Assembly: GCA_002733705.1 (NCBI GenBank)
Contig: NVWP01000001.1
Coordinates: 1-64,000, forward strand
Length of the DNA: 64,000 nucleotides
Direction of reading: 5' to 3'
DNA from: Henriciella sp.
GTDB lineage: Bacteria; Pseudomonadota; Alphaproteobacteria; Caulobacterales; Hyphomonadaceae
Numbering within the stretch: the first letter of the stretch is position 1; each line of letters opens with the position of its first letter. Below, in pieces: positions 46,735-55,231 of the stretch. The notes under the pieces were generated by a model. It saw nothing but the letters and a program-made list of their open reading frames with translations, was not told the origin of the DNA and did not search any database. The translations under genes were made by a program, and so were the position numbers.

Positions 46735-46931
46735 GCGTCTACGCACGCACTGGTTCGCCGTCACGCCCCGGCCCCTATTGGGTCACGGCCATCAAGGATG
46801 GCGAGCCTCACAGCCTGACCGGCAAGCGGATCAGTCTCGGCACGTACTCAAAAAAGCGAGACGCGATCGCCGCTAGGAAGCGCGCGGAGCGCGAACACAA
46901 CTTTCATCCAAATCACGGGAGGGCGGCATGA
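46731..46931 (+). CDS. AP2-like DNA-binding small protein (66 aa)
   Basis: The product has GKRISLGTYSKKRDAIAARK and ends NFHPNHGRAA, a pattern of the C-terminal half of AP2-type domains found in phage HNH proteins. It could be an orphan DNA-binding module left from a homing-type nuclease. ATGA coupling on both sides. Confidence 0.6.
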   Translation: MSVYARTGSPSRPGPYWVTAIKDGEPHSLTGKRISLGTYSKKRDAIAARKRAEREHNFHPNHGRAA

Positions 46932-47320
46932 GTAATCTGTCCGATCAACTTTTGTCCGAGCTTTACTGGAAGTGCCAGCCGCACGGGCCTGAAACCAACC
47001 ACCTTGCCTTGGAAATCTGGCAGCTACTCCGCGACCGCTCCGGCTCCCTCATCCCAGCAGATCAGGGACGGGTGGAGGAGCTGGAGGCTGAGAATGCGCG
47101 GCTGAAAGAGGCGCTAAGACCATTCGCCGAAACCCTTGTTGCGCAGGTCGATGTTGATCTTCCGCAGCAAGATTGGCGCGACGAAGACTACGACACCGTT
47201 GTCAGGATTCGCACAAGCCATGCGCGGAGAGGTCTGCCGGATTTGTCTGAGGATATGACGCTTGCCGTTGGAGATTTCCGCAATGCCCGCGCCACCCTCT
47301 CACGGAAAGGGGAGGGCTGA
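46928..47320 (+). CDS. phage hypothetical protein (130 aa)
   Basis: Not recognised. It contains a heptad-like stretch (QGRVEELEAENARLKEALRP) of the kind shared by many phage early proteins, and a TRLSR-like end (ARATLSRKGEG). Role unknown. Confidence 0.55.
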   Translation: MSNLSDQLLSELYWKCQPHGPETNHLALEIWQLLRDRSGSLIPADQGRVEELEAENARLKEALRPFAETLVAQVDVDLPQQDWRDEDYDTVVRIRTSHARRGLPDLSEDMTLAVGDFRNARATLSRKGEG

Positions 47321-47323
47321 GCC

Positions 47324-47539
47324 ATGAGCGACAGAGAAGAGCTGATCAAGAGACTAGTGGAAGCGCTGGAGCCTTTTGCGCGCCTGACGCCGATGTCAGT
47401 TGAGCTTAGCGAAGATGGTTCGCTGATCTGCGCTTTCCGCATGAAAGACCCGGCTGGCGTCACTTTTTCGGCACCACTGAGCTGGTGCGACCGCGCCCGC
47501 ACCACCCTCGAAACACTGAAGCAGAAGGATGAAGGCTGA
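47324..47539 (+). CDS. phage hypothetical protein (71 aa)
   Basis: Not recognised. EELIKRLVEALEPFARLTPM resembles the LKEALRPFAE stretch of the preceding gene, and both end in a similar ARxTLExL/S segment, so the two may be paralogues. Its stop overlaps the ERF start. Confidence 0.55.
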   Translation: MSDREELIKRLVEALEPFARLTPMSVELSEDGSLICAFRMKDPAGVTFSAPLSWCDRARTTLETLKQKDEG

Positions 47540-48336
47540 TGGCCGAACTCGCAACTACAGAACGCCGCCAGGAATTGGCTGCTCAGGAAGATCATCAGCC
47601 CATGGAGCTGATGCAGGTCATCGCACAGGCCGCCCGCGATCCGCAGGTGGACGTGAACAAGATGCAGGCCCTCCTGCAGATGAAGCGTGAGGAAGAGGAC
47701 CGGGACGCACAGCGCCTATTCAATCGCGCGTTCGTCGCCTGCAAGAAAGAGGTCCGGCCCGTCTATCGCAACAAGTACAACGAGCAAACCAAGTCGAAAT
47801 ATGCAGATGGCACCGCAGTTGCGGACGTGATTGATCCGGTCCAGGAGGAGCACGGTTTCTCTATCTCTTACAGCACCGCGCAAAGCGCCCGCGACGGCTA
47901 TTACAAAATCATCGGCAAGCTCATCCACGAGGAAGGCCACACCGAGCTTTATGAGGCCGATATTCCTGAGGACAAGACGGGAATAAAAGGCACCGCCAAC
48001 AAGACGGACACGCACGCCTTTGGGTCATCCATGACCTACGGTCGACGTTACCTCAAGCTGCTGATCTGGGATTTGGTCGTTAAGGACGATGACGGTCAGC
48101 GCGCAGGTATGGAGTCGCAAGGCACCATGACGACGCAGCAGGTCCAGCATCTCAAAAAGCTGATCAAGGAAGCGGGCGGGACCGAAGAGGCGTTCATCAA
48201 GTTTCTCAACACCCAGAAGGTGCCGGGCGACACGCTGGAGGAAATGCCTTTCGAGGCTTACGAGAGCGCCCGCCGTTCGCTCCAACGCCGCATTGAGAAT
48301 GCCGCCACCACATCGAACAAGGAGAAGCTGCAATGA
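47539..48336 (+). CDS. ERF-family single-strand annealing recombinase
   Basis: The 265-residue protein has the ERF core: LFNRAFVACKKEVRPVYRNK, then DVIDPVQEEHGFSISYST, and GSSMTYGRRYLKLLIWDLVV with the S-x-x-TYGRR signature. It anneals complementary single strands in phage recombination. The exonuclease and SSB genes follow directly, forming a Red-like module. Confidence 0.92.
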   Translation: MAELATTERRQELAAQEDHQPMELMQVIAQAARDPQVDVNKMQALLQMKREEEDRDAQRLFNRAFVACKKEVRPVYRNKYNEQTKSKYADGTAVADVIDPVQEEHGFSISYSTAQSARDGYYKIIGKLIHEEGHTELYEADIPEDKTGIKGTANKTDTHAFGSSMTYGRRYLKLLIWDLVVKDDDGQRAGMESQGTMTTQQVQHLKKLIKEAGGTEEAFIKFLNTQKVPGDTLEEMPFEAYESARRSLQRRIENAATTSNKEKLQ

Positions 48337-48959
48337 TCGAACAGGGTTCGCGCGCTTGGTTCGCGCAACGCTGCGGCAAGGTCACGGCCTCGCGTGTTGC
48401 TGACATCATCGCCAAGACGAAATCCGGCCCGGCCGCCAGCCGCAAGAACTATCTTGCCCAGCTGGTTGCCGAGCGCCTGACTGGAAACGTCGAAGAGACA
48501 TTCACCAGCGCCGCGATGCAACACGGTATCGACACAGAGCCGCAAGCGAGGGCCGCCTATGCGTTCCTGTACGGCGTCGAGGTCGAGGAAGCTGGCTTCG
48601 TCCAGCACCCCTCTATCGAGGCCGCTGGCGCGTCTCCTGACGGCTTTGTGGGTGCGGCTGGGCTGCTTGAAATCAAATGCCCCAACACGGCAACCCATAT
48701 CGACACCCTGACAGGCCAGAGCGTGCCGTCTCGATACCTCACACAGATCTACTGGCAGCTGGCCTGCACGGGGCGCGCATGGTGCGATTTCGTCAGCTTT
48801 GACCCGCGCATGCCAGTGGAGCTGCAGTTGTTCGTGAAGCGGGTCCGCCGCGACGACGAGCGCATTGCCGAGCTGGAGGCCGAAGTGAAGGCCTTCCTCT
48901 CCGAAGTTGAGGCCAAGGTGGCCGAACTCGAAACCCTGAAAATGAAGGATGCCGCATAA
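48333..48959 (+). CDS. YqaJ-type phage exonuclease
   Basis: The 208-aa protein has GSRAWFAQRCGKVTASRVAD, AMQHGIDTEPQARAAY, ASPDGFVG and LLEIKCP, the lambda exonuclease/YqaJ active-site pattern (E, D, E-x-K). It resects double-strand ends to feed the ERF annealase. Coupled by ATGA to ERF. A C-terminal coiled coil is present. Confidence 0.93.
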   Translation: MIEQGSRAWFAQRCGKVTASRVADIIAKTKSGPAASRKNYLAQLVAERLTGNVEETFTSAAMQHGIDTEPQARAAYAFLYGVEVEEAGFVQHPSIEAAGASPDGFVGAAGLLEIKCPNTATHIDTLTGQSVPSRYLTQIYWQLACTGRAWCDFVSFDPRMPVELQLFVKRVRRDDERIAELEAEVKAFLSEVEAKVAELETLKMKDAA

Positions 48960-49402
48960 TGCTGAACAGATGTGAGTTTATCGGCTTTTTGGGCGGTGAC
49001 CCGACCGTCAACCAGACCCAATCCGGCACCCGTGTCGCCAACTTCTCTCTGGCTGTCAGTGAGAAATGGAAAGACAAAAATGGCGAACGCCAAGAGCGCA
49101 CCACATGGGTTCCCGTGGTCGCATGGGCTGGGCTTGCCGACATTGCCGGGCGCTATCTGAAGAAGGGTAGCAAGGTCTATGTGGCCGGTAAGTTCTCGGT
49201 CCGCAAATGGTCCGACCAACAGGGCAATGACCGCTACTCCACCGAAGTCGTCCTGCAAGGCTTCGACGGAACGCTTGTGATGCTGGACGGCGCCGGTGGC
49301 GGGTCAGGCAACAACCGCACGGGCGACTATTCCCACGACCAGAGCCGCCCGGAAACGCCGCAGGACTTCAACCAAGATTTTGAAGACGAGATTCCTTTCT
49401 AG
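48959..49402 (+). CDS. ssb: single-stranded DNA-binding protein
   Basis: The 147-aa OB-fold protein has FIGFLGGDPTVNQTQSGTRV, FSLAVSEKW and RTTWVPVVAWAGLADI, a glycine-rich linker and the acidic end DEIPF that recruits partners. It completes the recombination module. The A of its ATG is the last base of the exonuclease stop. Confidence 0.95.
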   Translation: MLNRCEFIGFLGGDPTVNQTQSGTRVANFSLAVSEKWKDKNGERQERTTWVPVVAWAGLADIAGRYLKKGSKVYVAGKFSVRKWSDQQGNDRYSTEVVLQGFDGTLVMLDGAGGGSGNNRTGDYSHDQSRPETPQDFNQDFEDEIPF

Positions 49403-49412
49403 GAGATGATCC

Positions 49413-49745
49413 ATGCCGATCACCGACCGACAGCTTGAATGGGCGATGGAAATTCTCATCGACCGTGAGAACGAAGCCGCCAAGGCACGCGCTGGTCATG
49501 AGCACATGGCAGATCTTGATAAGGTCGTGCTGGCAAAACTCATGGGTCAGAGCAACGAGAAATCGGCCGCCGCAAAAGAGGCATGGGCACGCGCTCACCC
49601 AGACTACGAAGCCCACCTAGAGCAGAAGAAGATGCTCGCAGAAATGGACTACGCAAAGCGAGACAGAAGGTCCGCCGCTAGTGCCGTGATTGAGATGTGG
49701 CGCACCGAGCAGAGCAATGCACGCGCCGCAGGACAGATGCGCTAA
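49413..49745 (+). CDS. phage hypothetical protein (110 aa)
   Basis: Not recognised as a named family. MPITDRQLEWAMEILIDREN, then EKSAAAKEAWARAHPDYEAH and VIEMWRTEQSNARAAGQMR form a helical protein that from memory recurs after ssb in other phages. Probably works with recombination. Confidence 0.6.
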   Translation: MPITDRQLEWAMEILIDRENEAAKARAGHEHMADLDKVVLAKLMGQSNEKSAAAKEAWARAHPDYEAHLEQKKMLAEMDYAKRDRRSAASAVIEMWRTEQSNARAAGQMR

Positions 49746-49774
49746 CCCGCCGCAGCATGAAGGATGAGAGAGAG

Positions 49775-50020
49775 ATGGGAAAACAAAAAGACCTTGCGAA
49801 GATCATTCGGGATAATCCCGGCTGTGTGGCCGTTATCGATAACGATTGCTGGTGGCTGTACGCAGCTGGCTATGAGGACGAGGACGATCCTGCGCCACTT
49901 GCCCGCGATGGCGAGGTAAAGCCATTGGGCGACGGCGGATATGGCTCCGGCTGCGCATATGGCGGAGACATCCTTCAGGCGCTTGCCGTCATCGTCGGGG
50001 TCAAGGTCGAAAGCGTCTAA
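49775..50020 (+). CDS. phage hypothetical protein (81 aa)
   Basis: ATG at 49775 has AGGA 8 nt upstream; an in-frame ATG at 49757 lacks one. The product has VAVIDNDCWWLYAAGYEDED and a glycine-rich YGSGCAYGGDILQAL. Not recognised. Confidence 0.5.
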   Translation: MGKQKDLAKIIRDNPGCVAVIDNDCWWLYAAGYEDEDDPAPLARDGEVKPLGDGGYGSGCAYGGDILQALAVIVGVKVESV

Positions 50021-50022
50021 CC

Positions 50023-50511
50023 ATGACCCCAGACCGCACCCCAGAGAAGCGCAAGCCCCTGACATGGGCCGAAGTCCCAGACGCTGAGAAGGCCCGCCTG
50101 CGTGACAGAGAGGCGGCTCAGAGACGCGAGACGAAGAAGCGGGGGCTTCCTGCCCTGCCTGTCTCCGTCGAAGGGCTATGGCTTGTGCAGCGCGGCATGT
50201 GCACGTGCAACGAGTGCCGGGGTGAAGTGCCTCTGGTCGTAGGAAAGATCGTCATAGCGCACCCGCACTTTCGGGCGGGCAAAGGCTCGCCAGGTCACGT
50301 CCCAACAAATGTAAGCCTCTGGCTGGAGCAGTGCAACAAACGCGAAGCCGGGCCGGAAACCTCCGCCATGTGGAAGGGCCGCAGGTTCGAGCCGGACCTG
50401 ACCCGCACTAAGGCGAAGGCAAAGCCGAAAGGCAGCTTCCGCAAGCCACCCAAGGGATATGTCAGCCCGCTTTCAAAAGATCACCCACGATACCGGAAAG
50501 GTAAAATGTAA
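50023..50511 (+). CDS. HNH-like phage protein (162 aa)
   Basis: RGMCTCNECRGEVPL gives C-x-C-x-x-C, followed by IAHPHFRAGKGSPGHVPTNV and SLWLEQCNKREAG, which fit an HNH-type zinc nuclease (IxH ... N ... LxxxCN). The tail is very basic. Active-site completeness is uncertain. Confidence 0.6.
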   Translation: MTPDRTPEKRKPLTWAEVPDAEKARLRDREAAQRRETKKRGLPALPVSVEGLWLVQRGMCTCNECRGEVPLVVGKIVIAHPHFRAGKGSPGHVPTNVSLWLEQCNKREAGPETSAMWKGRRFEPDLTRTKAKAKPKGSFRKPPKGYVSPLSKDHPRYRKGKM

Positions 50512-50786
50512 TGAGCTATATCGTCGTCAACGCAGTGAACGGGCCAGCCGCACGCCCCCGTGTCCATGGCTCTCTGGAGAGTGCGCAGAAAGAAGCCCAG
50601 AGGCTTGCACTGCAGCAACCCAACGTGAAATTCTACGTACTCCAGACGCTGGGCTATGTCATCTCGAACCGGGTCGAGTGGAATAGCCTGAACGAATGGG
50701 ATCCGGCTCCGAACCATCTCCACGATACTGACGTGCTTTCCAGCAACCACATTATCCGTGGAGATTGGGAAAGCACGCCGTTTTGA
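50511..50786 (+). CDS. phage hypothetical protein (91 aa)
   Basis: Not recognised. MSYIVVNAVNGPAARPRVHG and KEAQRLALQQPNVKFYVLQT suggest a small alpha/beta protein that recurs in phage early regions. Overlaps the HNH-like stop by one base. Confidence 0.55.
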   Translation: MSYIVVNAVNGPAARPRVHGSLESAQKEAQRLALQQPNVKFYVLQTLGYVISNRVEWNSLNEWDPAPNHLHDTDVLSSNHIIRGDWESTPF

Positions 50787-50832
50787 CCCGTAAACTCCAG
50801 TCCCGTCCATTCGGGAAGAAAGGTTAAGTGAG

Positions 50833-51078
50833 ATGATTTGCTTATGGACCGACTACCCGATTGTCGAATTGGGTGACGAACCGGGCAAGCGAGCGCCTGT
50901 CAGGCGGATCGATGCTTTGCATGAATACGACGGAGACAGATACGTCAAACTGACTGTCGGTGGTGTGACGAAAGAGATCAAAAGCGGTTACATTTACACA
51001 AAGCCGGGCCGCTTGGGCGAGGTTCCCTCTGTGTCGCGCCTAACCCTTGCCACCCTCACCCCGAAAGGCGGTGAGTGA
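50833..51078 (+). CDS. phage hypothetical protein (81 aa)
   Basis: Not recognised. Beta-rich, with VELGDEPGKRAPVRRIDALH and YVKLTVGGVTKEIKSGYIYT. Coupled by TGATG to the next gene. Confidence 0.55.
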   Translation: MICLWTDYPIVELGDEPGKRAPVRRIDALHEYDGDRYVKLTVGGVTKEIKSGYIYTKPGRLGEVPSVSRLTLATLTPKGGE

Positions 51079-51299
51079 TGCTGAGAGAGAAGCTGCCAGC
51101 TATCACAAGCAACTTTGCCATCCTCGATGTCGAGAAACACCGGCTGACGCTTGAGCGGCACATCAAGAAAAACGGCCCCGTCAGGCTCACCGTTGAACTG
51201 GAAGTCACCGGCCCATTCGGCAGCAATGACGGCACCAGCATAGAGTTCAATTGCAACGTGCTTTCCATCGCCCAATCCCTGAAAGGCAACCCCCAATGA
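51078..51299 (+). CDS. phage hypothetical protein (73 aa)
   Basis: Not recognised. Small beta-rich protein (RLTVELEVTGPFGSNDGTSI). Coupled at both ends by overlapping start and stop codons. Confidence 0.55.
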   Translation: MLREKLPAITSNFAILDVEKHRLTLERHIKKNGPVRLTVELEVTGPFGSNDGTSIEFNCNVLSIAQSLKGNPQ

Positions 51300-51700
51300 C
51301 TCAACTGAACGATATTATTGAGAGACTGGAGAAAGCGACGGAGGGGAGCTGGGAGCTCGATGCTCGCGTTTACGCCGAAGCCGTTGGCTCCGATGAAGTT
51401 TTTAACGGCTGTACCCTGCCGGAGGCTATAGAGCAGTTTCCAAACCACTGCGGCGGCATCTGTGGGGTTTGGGGAATACCCAACCTCACTACCGACCTCA
51501 ACGCAGCCCTAGCGCTTGTTGAGGAGAGGCTGGGCTCTTTGCATGATCTTCGATTTGGGCTGACCGTCATATCAAGCGGATGGGGCACGGCGATTGATTT
51601 GAACGCGTCCACATTTGTCACCGGCGAGGCAAAAACCCCCGCCCTCGCAGTCTGCATCGCCCTACTCAAAGCTCTAGCGGAGGAAAAGAATGATGGCTGA
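51296..51700 (+). CDS. phage hypothetical protein (134 aa)
   Basis: MTQLNDIIERLEKATEGSWE and LNAALALVEERLGSLHDLRF, with a C-terminal TPALAVCIALLKALAEEK, resemble a common phage early protein type of unknown function. ATGA-coupled. Confidence 0.6.
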   Translation: MTQLNDIIERLEKATEGSWELDARVYAEAVGSDEVFNGCTLPEAIEQFPNHCGGICGVWGIPNLTTDLNAALALVEERLGSLHDLRFGLTVISSGWGTAIDLNASTFVTGEAKTPALAVCIALLKALAEEKNDG

Positions 51701-51986
51701 TAATGTTGAGAAACTAAATGAAGCATTGGAGAACATTGCCGGACAGGGCGATTGGCGGCTTGGCGCGAGCGAGATTCGCGCCGCCCTTTCTGCGGCCGGG
51801 CTAGAGGTGAACAAGGTCGGGACGCGGGAGGCGCTGACGAAGTTCGGTCACCTGCACTGCAAGGGCAACGCTCATTGGCCAGACGACGCAATTCTCACAG
51901 TCCAAGCCAGAGGATGCACCGAGCCATTCGGATTATTCGAGTTCGGCAGTCTCCGCACCGCAGCCGCTCTCACAAAGGAGGGCTAG
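51690..51986 (+). CDS. phage hypothetical protein (98 aa)
   Basis: Not recognised. Starts at ATG 51690 (or 51693), overlapping the previous gene by 11 bp. MADNVEKLNEALENIAGQGD is helical; the second half is mixed. Confidence 0.5.
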   Translation: MMADNVEKLNEALENIAGQGDWRLGASEIRAALSAAGLEVNKVGTREALTKFGHLHCKGNAHWPDDAILTVQARGCTEPFGLFEFGSLRTAAALTKEG

Positions 51987-51989
51987 GGG

Positions 51990-52142
51990 ATGGCGTTCAG
52001 CTTGGCCGAGCTTTTGGTTGTTGGGGTGGTCTGCACAGCAGGTGCCGGGATTATTGGTTTCTTTGTCGGCTCAATTGTTGCCGTCAAACTCTGCGCGCGG
52101 ATCATGACAAATGTTCGCGAGATTTTCGGACCCGCCGACTGA
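51990..52142 (+). CDS. 50-aa single-helix membrane protein
   Basis: AAGGAGGG precedes ATG at 51990. MAFSLAELLVVGVVCTAGAG followed by IIGFFVGSIVAVKLC gives one long or two short helices. TGA overlaps the Xis-like ATG, so it is translationally coupled to the integration genes. Confidence 0.6.
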   Translation: MAFSLAELLVVGVVCTAGAGIIGFFVGSIVAVKLCARIMTNVREIFGPAD

Positions 52143-52408
52143 TGACCGCGCGCTCTGCCTCTGCACGTTGGCCGCGAGCCCTTCGCGCCCCATTGGCGGC
52201 GCAGTACGTTGGCGCGTCCGAATCCACATTCAGGGAATGGGTGAGCCGGGGCCTTATGCCTACGCCTCATCGCCCGCCTGATCCGCGCTCCAACATGGTC
52301 GTGTGGTTCATCGAAGAGCTTGATGATTACCTCGACCGCTTCACGAAAGACGGAGCGCCGGCCAATGACGACTGGAAAGATGACAAGGGGGAACCCGTCG
52401 CGCTATGA
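52142..52408 (+). CDS. excisionase-like HTH protein
   Basis: The 88-residue protein has LAAQYVGASESTFREWVSRG (a MerR/AlpA-type winged helix), then LMPTPHRPPDPRSNMVVWFI and an acidic tail. It is coupled to the integrase by ATGA. It should direct excision or regulate int. Confidence 0.75.
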   Translation: MTARSASARWPRALRAPLAAQYVGASESTFREWVSRGLMPTPHRPPDPRSNMVVWFIEELDDYLDRFTKDGAPANDDWKDDKGEPVAL

Positions 52409-53514
52409 CCGAAGGTATGGCGAAGATCCGGTATAACTACCTTGTGAGGGACGTGACCCGCCACGGGCAAGTGCGCTGGTATGTCCGCAGGCCGGGTCAG
52501 AACAAAGTGCGCCTCAAGCTGACACCAGAAGACGAGGGCTTCACGAAGGAATACAAGGACGCCCTGAAAACCAAGAGCGCGAAGCCGGGCACTATTCGGG
52601 TGCAGCCCTATTCGCTCGGCTGGCTCATCAACCAGTATTTCGCCAGCGCGCACTTTGCCGGGCTCGCCAAGGCCACGCAGGTGCAGCAGCGATCGATCCT
52701 CGGACGGGTCGCCCGCGAGAATGGCGACAAGGACGCCCGCACGCTCACCAGCGCCGCCGTTAAGGCTGGACGCGACAAGAGGGCCCAGACCCCCGGCGCC
52801 GCAAACAATTTCCTGAAATCGGTGAAGGCGCTCTATGTCTGGGGCATTGAGGCCGGACATGTGAAGCAGAACCCGGCGATAGGCGTGAAGCGCGCCAAGA
52901 TGGGCAAGAGCACGTGGCTCCCGTGGACGCCAGAGCAGCGCGAACAGTTCTGCCGGGCCCACCCTATCGGGACCATGCCGCGCCTCGTCTATGCGCTCGC
53001 CTATGAGGCCGCGTTCCGCCGTTCCGACATCGTGACAGTCGGCAGGCAGCACATCAAAGACGGCTTCATTCTCAAGACGCAGGAGAAAACTGACGAGCCC
53101 GTATGGGTGCCAATCTCACCAGAGCTCCAAGCGTGCATCGACGCTATGCCGAAGACGGGCCTGCACCTCGTCACCACCGCCTATGGCAAACCGTTCAGCG
53201 TGAAGGGGATTGGCGGGGCCATGCAACGCTGGCTGAAGCAGGCCGGGCTAGAGAAGGCCGGACTATCTCTGCACGGGCTCAGGAAGGCCGCTGGCGCCGA
53301 TATGGCGGAAGGCGGGGCGACACAGGAAGAGATTGCCGCCGCCCTCGGACACAGCGGCACGAAGACCGCAAGCATCTACACCAAATCGGCTGACAAGAAA
53401 CGCCTCGCACGGCAGGCTCAAGCGAAGCGGCAGGGAACATCTGCAACACAAAGTGTCCCACCTGAATCGTCCCACTCGGGGCCGGTGGGACAAAAGCGGA
53501 GAAAATCGCAATGA
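52405..53514 (+). CDS. tyrosine integrase
   Basis: The 369-aa protein has an arm-binding N-terminus, core-binding domain (about 60-165) and catalytic domain with R205 in AAFRRSD, H290 and R293 in LHGLRKAAG, H316 in GHSGTKTASIYTK, and Y325. It integrates at the neighbouring tRNA. Its last codons contain GTCCCACC repeats shared with the left end, so the attachment region overlaps the gene. Confidence 0.95.
   Translation: MTEGMAKIRYNYLVRDVTRHGQVRWYVRRPGQNKVRLKLTPEDEGFTKEYKDALKTKSAKPGTIRVQPYSLGWLINQYFASAHFAGLAKATQVQQRSILGRVARENGDKDARTLTSAAVKAGRDKRAQTPGAANNFLKSVKALYVWGIEAGHVKQNPAIGVKRAKMGKSTWLPWTPEQREQFCRAHPIGTMPRLVYALAYEAAFRRSDIVTVGRQHIKDGFILKTQEKTDEPVWVPISPELQACIDAMPKTGLHLVTTAYGKPFSVKGIGGAMQRWLKQAGLEKAGLSLHGLRKAAGADMAEGGATQEEIAAALGHSGTKTASIYTKSADKKRLARQAQAKRQGTSATQSVPPESSHSGPVGQKRRKSQ
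53449..53491. repeat. candidate integrase arm-type sites, right end
   Basis: CAAAGTGTCCCACCT (53449-53463) is identical to 4805-4819. GTCCCACT (53469-53476) and an inverted GTCCCACC (53484-53491) follow. All lie within the last 22 codons of the integrase gene and within 90 bp of attR. Confidence 0.55.
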
Positions 53515-53536
53515 TTACAGTGCCGCTTTTGAGGGG

Positions 53537-53555
53537 TGGTGGGCCCGGAGGGACT
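53537..53555. other. attR core (tRNA 3' end)
   Basis: TGGTGGGCCCGGAGGGACT repeats 4706-4724 and corresponds to the last 19 nt of the tRNA, including CCA. Confidence 0.93.
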
Positions 53556-53613
53556 TGAACCCCCGACCAGACCGTTATGAGCGGTCCGCTCTAACCAACT
53601 GAGCTACAGGCCC
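53537..53613 (-). tRNA. tRNA with CAT anticodon (probably tRNA-Ile2, possibly elongator Met)
   Basis: The minus strand folds as acceptor GGGCCTG/CGGGCCC, D arm GCTC...GAGC, anticodon arm GACCG-CTCATAA-CGGTC, T arm GGGGG-TTCAAGT-CCCTC, and encoded CCA. The CAT anticodon occurs in Met tRNAs and in tRNA-Ile2 (modified by TilS). The GGGCC acceptor suggests Ile2. It is intact and serves as prophage attachment site. Confidence 0.93.
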
Positions 53614-53724
53614 TTTGCCGCGAGAAGCGCGCTTTTCCAACATGCCGCTGTCACGATGGTGCCGCAATGGCCTAATTGAATGGTGACTGCAAGTCCGGAT
53701 CTGCCCGGACGCAAAAGGAGACAG

Positions 53725-54513
53725 ATGACCATGAAAATCCCTGCACCCCGCACCCTACTGGCAAGCGGCGCAATGATCGGCCTGGTCGCCGGCGGCGCGG
53801 CTATCGCCCAGCAATCGGCCCAGCCTGCACAGATGCCGGGCGAGCACCCCGTCCCGTCAGACCACGCCAATTCGATCCAGCCGGAAACGACGCTGTCGGT
53901 CTCAGCCAGCGGAGAGGTTTCGCGCGCGCCGGACATCGCGACGATCACAGCCGGCGTGCAGACCGATGCCGACACGGCCTCTGCCGCCATGAGCCAGAAT
54001 GCCTCTGCCATGGACGGTGTCTACAACGCGCTGGAAGAGGCCGGTGTGGCGGCGCGCGACATGCAGACCTCCAACCTCTCCCTGCAGCCGCGCTATGACT
54101 ATTCCAACAATGATGGCCAGCCGCCGCGCGTCACCGGCTACACCGCCAGCAACCAGCTGAGCGTTACCGTTCGCGACCTCGACAATCTTGGCCGGACCAT
54201 GGACGCCATCGTCCAGCAGGGCGGCAATACGATTTCGGGGCTGCAGTTCAGCCTGGATGATCCGAGCGAGGCACGTAACGAGGCCCGCCGTCAGGCCATC
54301 CAGACGGCGGTGAAGCGCGCCAATCTCTATGCGCAGGAGACCGGCTACCGGGTCGCCCGCATCGTCACCATCAATGAGCAGAGCGGCGGCTATCAGGGCC
54401 CCCAACCCATGATGATGGCGCGGGCTGAATCGGCAGACACCTCCACGCGCGTTTCCAGCGGTGAAGTGAATTACTCCGTCACCGTCGATGTGACGTTCGA
54501 GCTGCGCAAATAG
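53725..54513 (+). CDS. SIMPL (DUF541) periplasmic protein
   Basis: ATG at 53725 follows AGGAG. The 262-aa protein has a signal peptide (LLASGAMIGLVAGGAAIAQQ) and SIMPL motifs: LSVSASGEVSRAPDIATITA, DMQTSNLSLQPRYDY, and YSVTVDVTFELRK. SIMPL proteins such as BP26 assemble in the periplasm, sometimes linked to oxidative stress. A bidirectional terminator follows. Confidence 0.85.
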   Translation: MTMKIPAPRTLLASGAMIGLVAGGAAIAQQSAQPAQMPGEHPVPSDHANSIQPETTLSVSASGEVSRAPDIATITAGVQTDADTASAAMSQNASAMDGVYNALEEAGVAARDMQTSNLSLQPRYDYSNNDGQPPRVTGYTASNQLSVTVRDLDNLGRTMDAIVQQGGNTISGLQFSLDDPSEARNEARRQAIQTAVKRANLYAQETGYRVARIVTINEQSGGYQGPQPMMMARAESADTSTRVSSGEVNYSVTVDVTFELRK

Positions 54514-54544
54514 GGCGGCCCGTCCGCCGCGAGGCAACATGTGA

Positions 54545-54578
54545 AAAGGGCGGATCCGGGTAACCGGGTCCGCCCTTT
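54545..54578. terminator. bidirectional terminator between SIMPL gene and panD
   Basis: AAAGGGCGGATCCGG and CCGGGTCCGCCCTTT pair around a GTAA loop, with A and T runs on either side. It separates two convergent genes. Confidence 0.85.
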
Positions 54579-54604
54579 CTTATTTTCTGGTGGAGGCGCG
54601 CCGG

Positions 54605-54970
54605 TTAGTAGGCTGCGCTTGGCGTCTTCTGTTCATTGGCGTCATCCAGCAGCACAACCGTCGGGGCATGCTGACGGGCCTTTTCCGCGTCAATCGAGGC
54701 GAAGGCCGCAATGATCACCTTGTCGCCGACCGAGAAGTGACGCGCCGCCGCGCCGTTCACACCGATCGTGCGCGAGCCGCGCGGCGCTTCGATGGCATAG
54801 GTCTGAATGCGGGCGCCATTGGTGACGTTCCAGATATCCACACGCTCATTCGGCAGGATGCCGGAAGCGTCCAGCAGCGCCTGATCGATGGAGACAGAGC
54901 CTTCATAATGAAGGTCGCACTGCGTCACCGTTCCGGAATGCAGTTTTGCTTTCAGCATGTTGAGAAGCAT
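54605..54970 (-). CDS. panD: aspartate 1-decarboxylase
   Basis: The 121-aa protein from ATG 54970 (GGAG upstream) has [10 protein letters not shown] with the G24-S25 self-cleavage site that yields the pyruvoyl cofactor, and later [17 protein letters not shown]. It makes beta-alanine for pantothenate and CoA. Normal length. Confidence 0.95.
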   Translation of the reverse strand: MLLNMLKAKLHSGTVTQCDLHYEGSVSIDQALLDASGILPNERVDIWNVTNGARIQTYAIEAPRGSRTIGVNGAAARHFSVGDKVIIAAFASIDAEKARQHAPTVVLLDDANEQKTPSAAY

Positions 54971-55231
54971 GTTCGGTCTCCAATCGCTCTCTACATTTTG
55001 CCCTGCACTGATATGGGAATTCCTTCCCCGGCGTAAAGGCAGATGATGCGCCTCAATAATCAGCGCCTTAAAGCATAATGGGTGAAGGCCGTGAAGGGTT
55101 TCACGAAAGGGACTTATGAAAATGTGGATGAATACGCTGTAAGTTTGCCACATTCAGCATAGATGATCGAAGCTCGCGTGGCGCATGAGAGGCATGGCCA
55201 GCCGCCCGCAGATGTGACCCCTGGAGCTTCA

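Larger units (their letters stand above)
4706..53555. mobile_element. complete siphophage-type prophage, about 48.8 kb
   Basis: The ends are exact 19-bp direct repeats of the tRNA 3' end. Inside are integrase, Xis-like protein, CI-like repressor with two operator clusters, recombination genes (ERF, YqaJ, SSB), replication genes (DnaB-like), a full head and tail module including tape measure, and lysis genes. No major structural gene appears broken, so it could be inducible. Two IS1595-family transposons have landed in its left accessory zone, both in intergenic positions. Confidence 0.95.
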
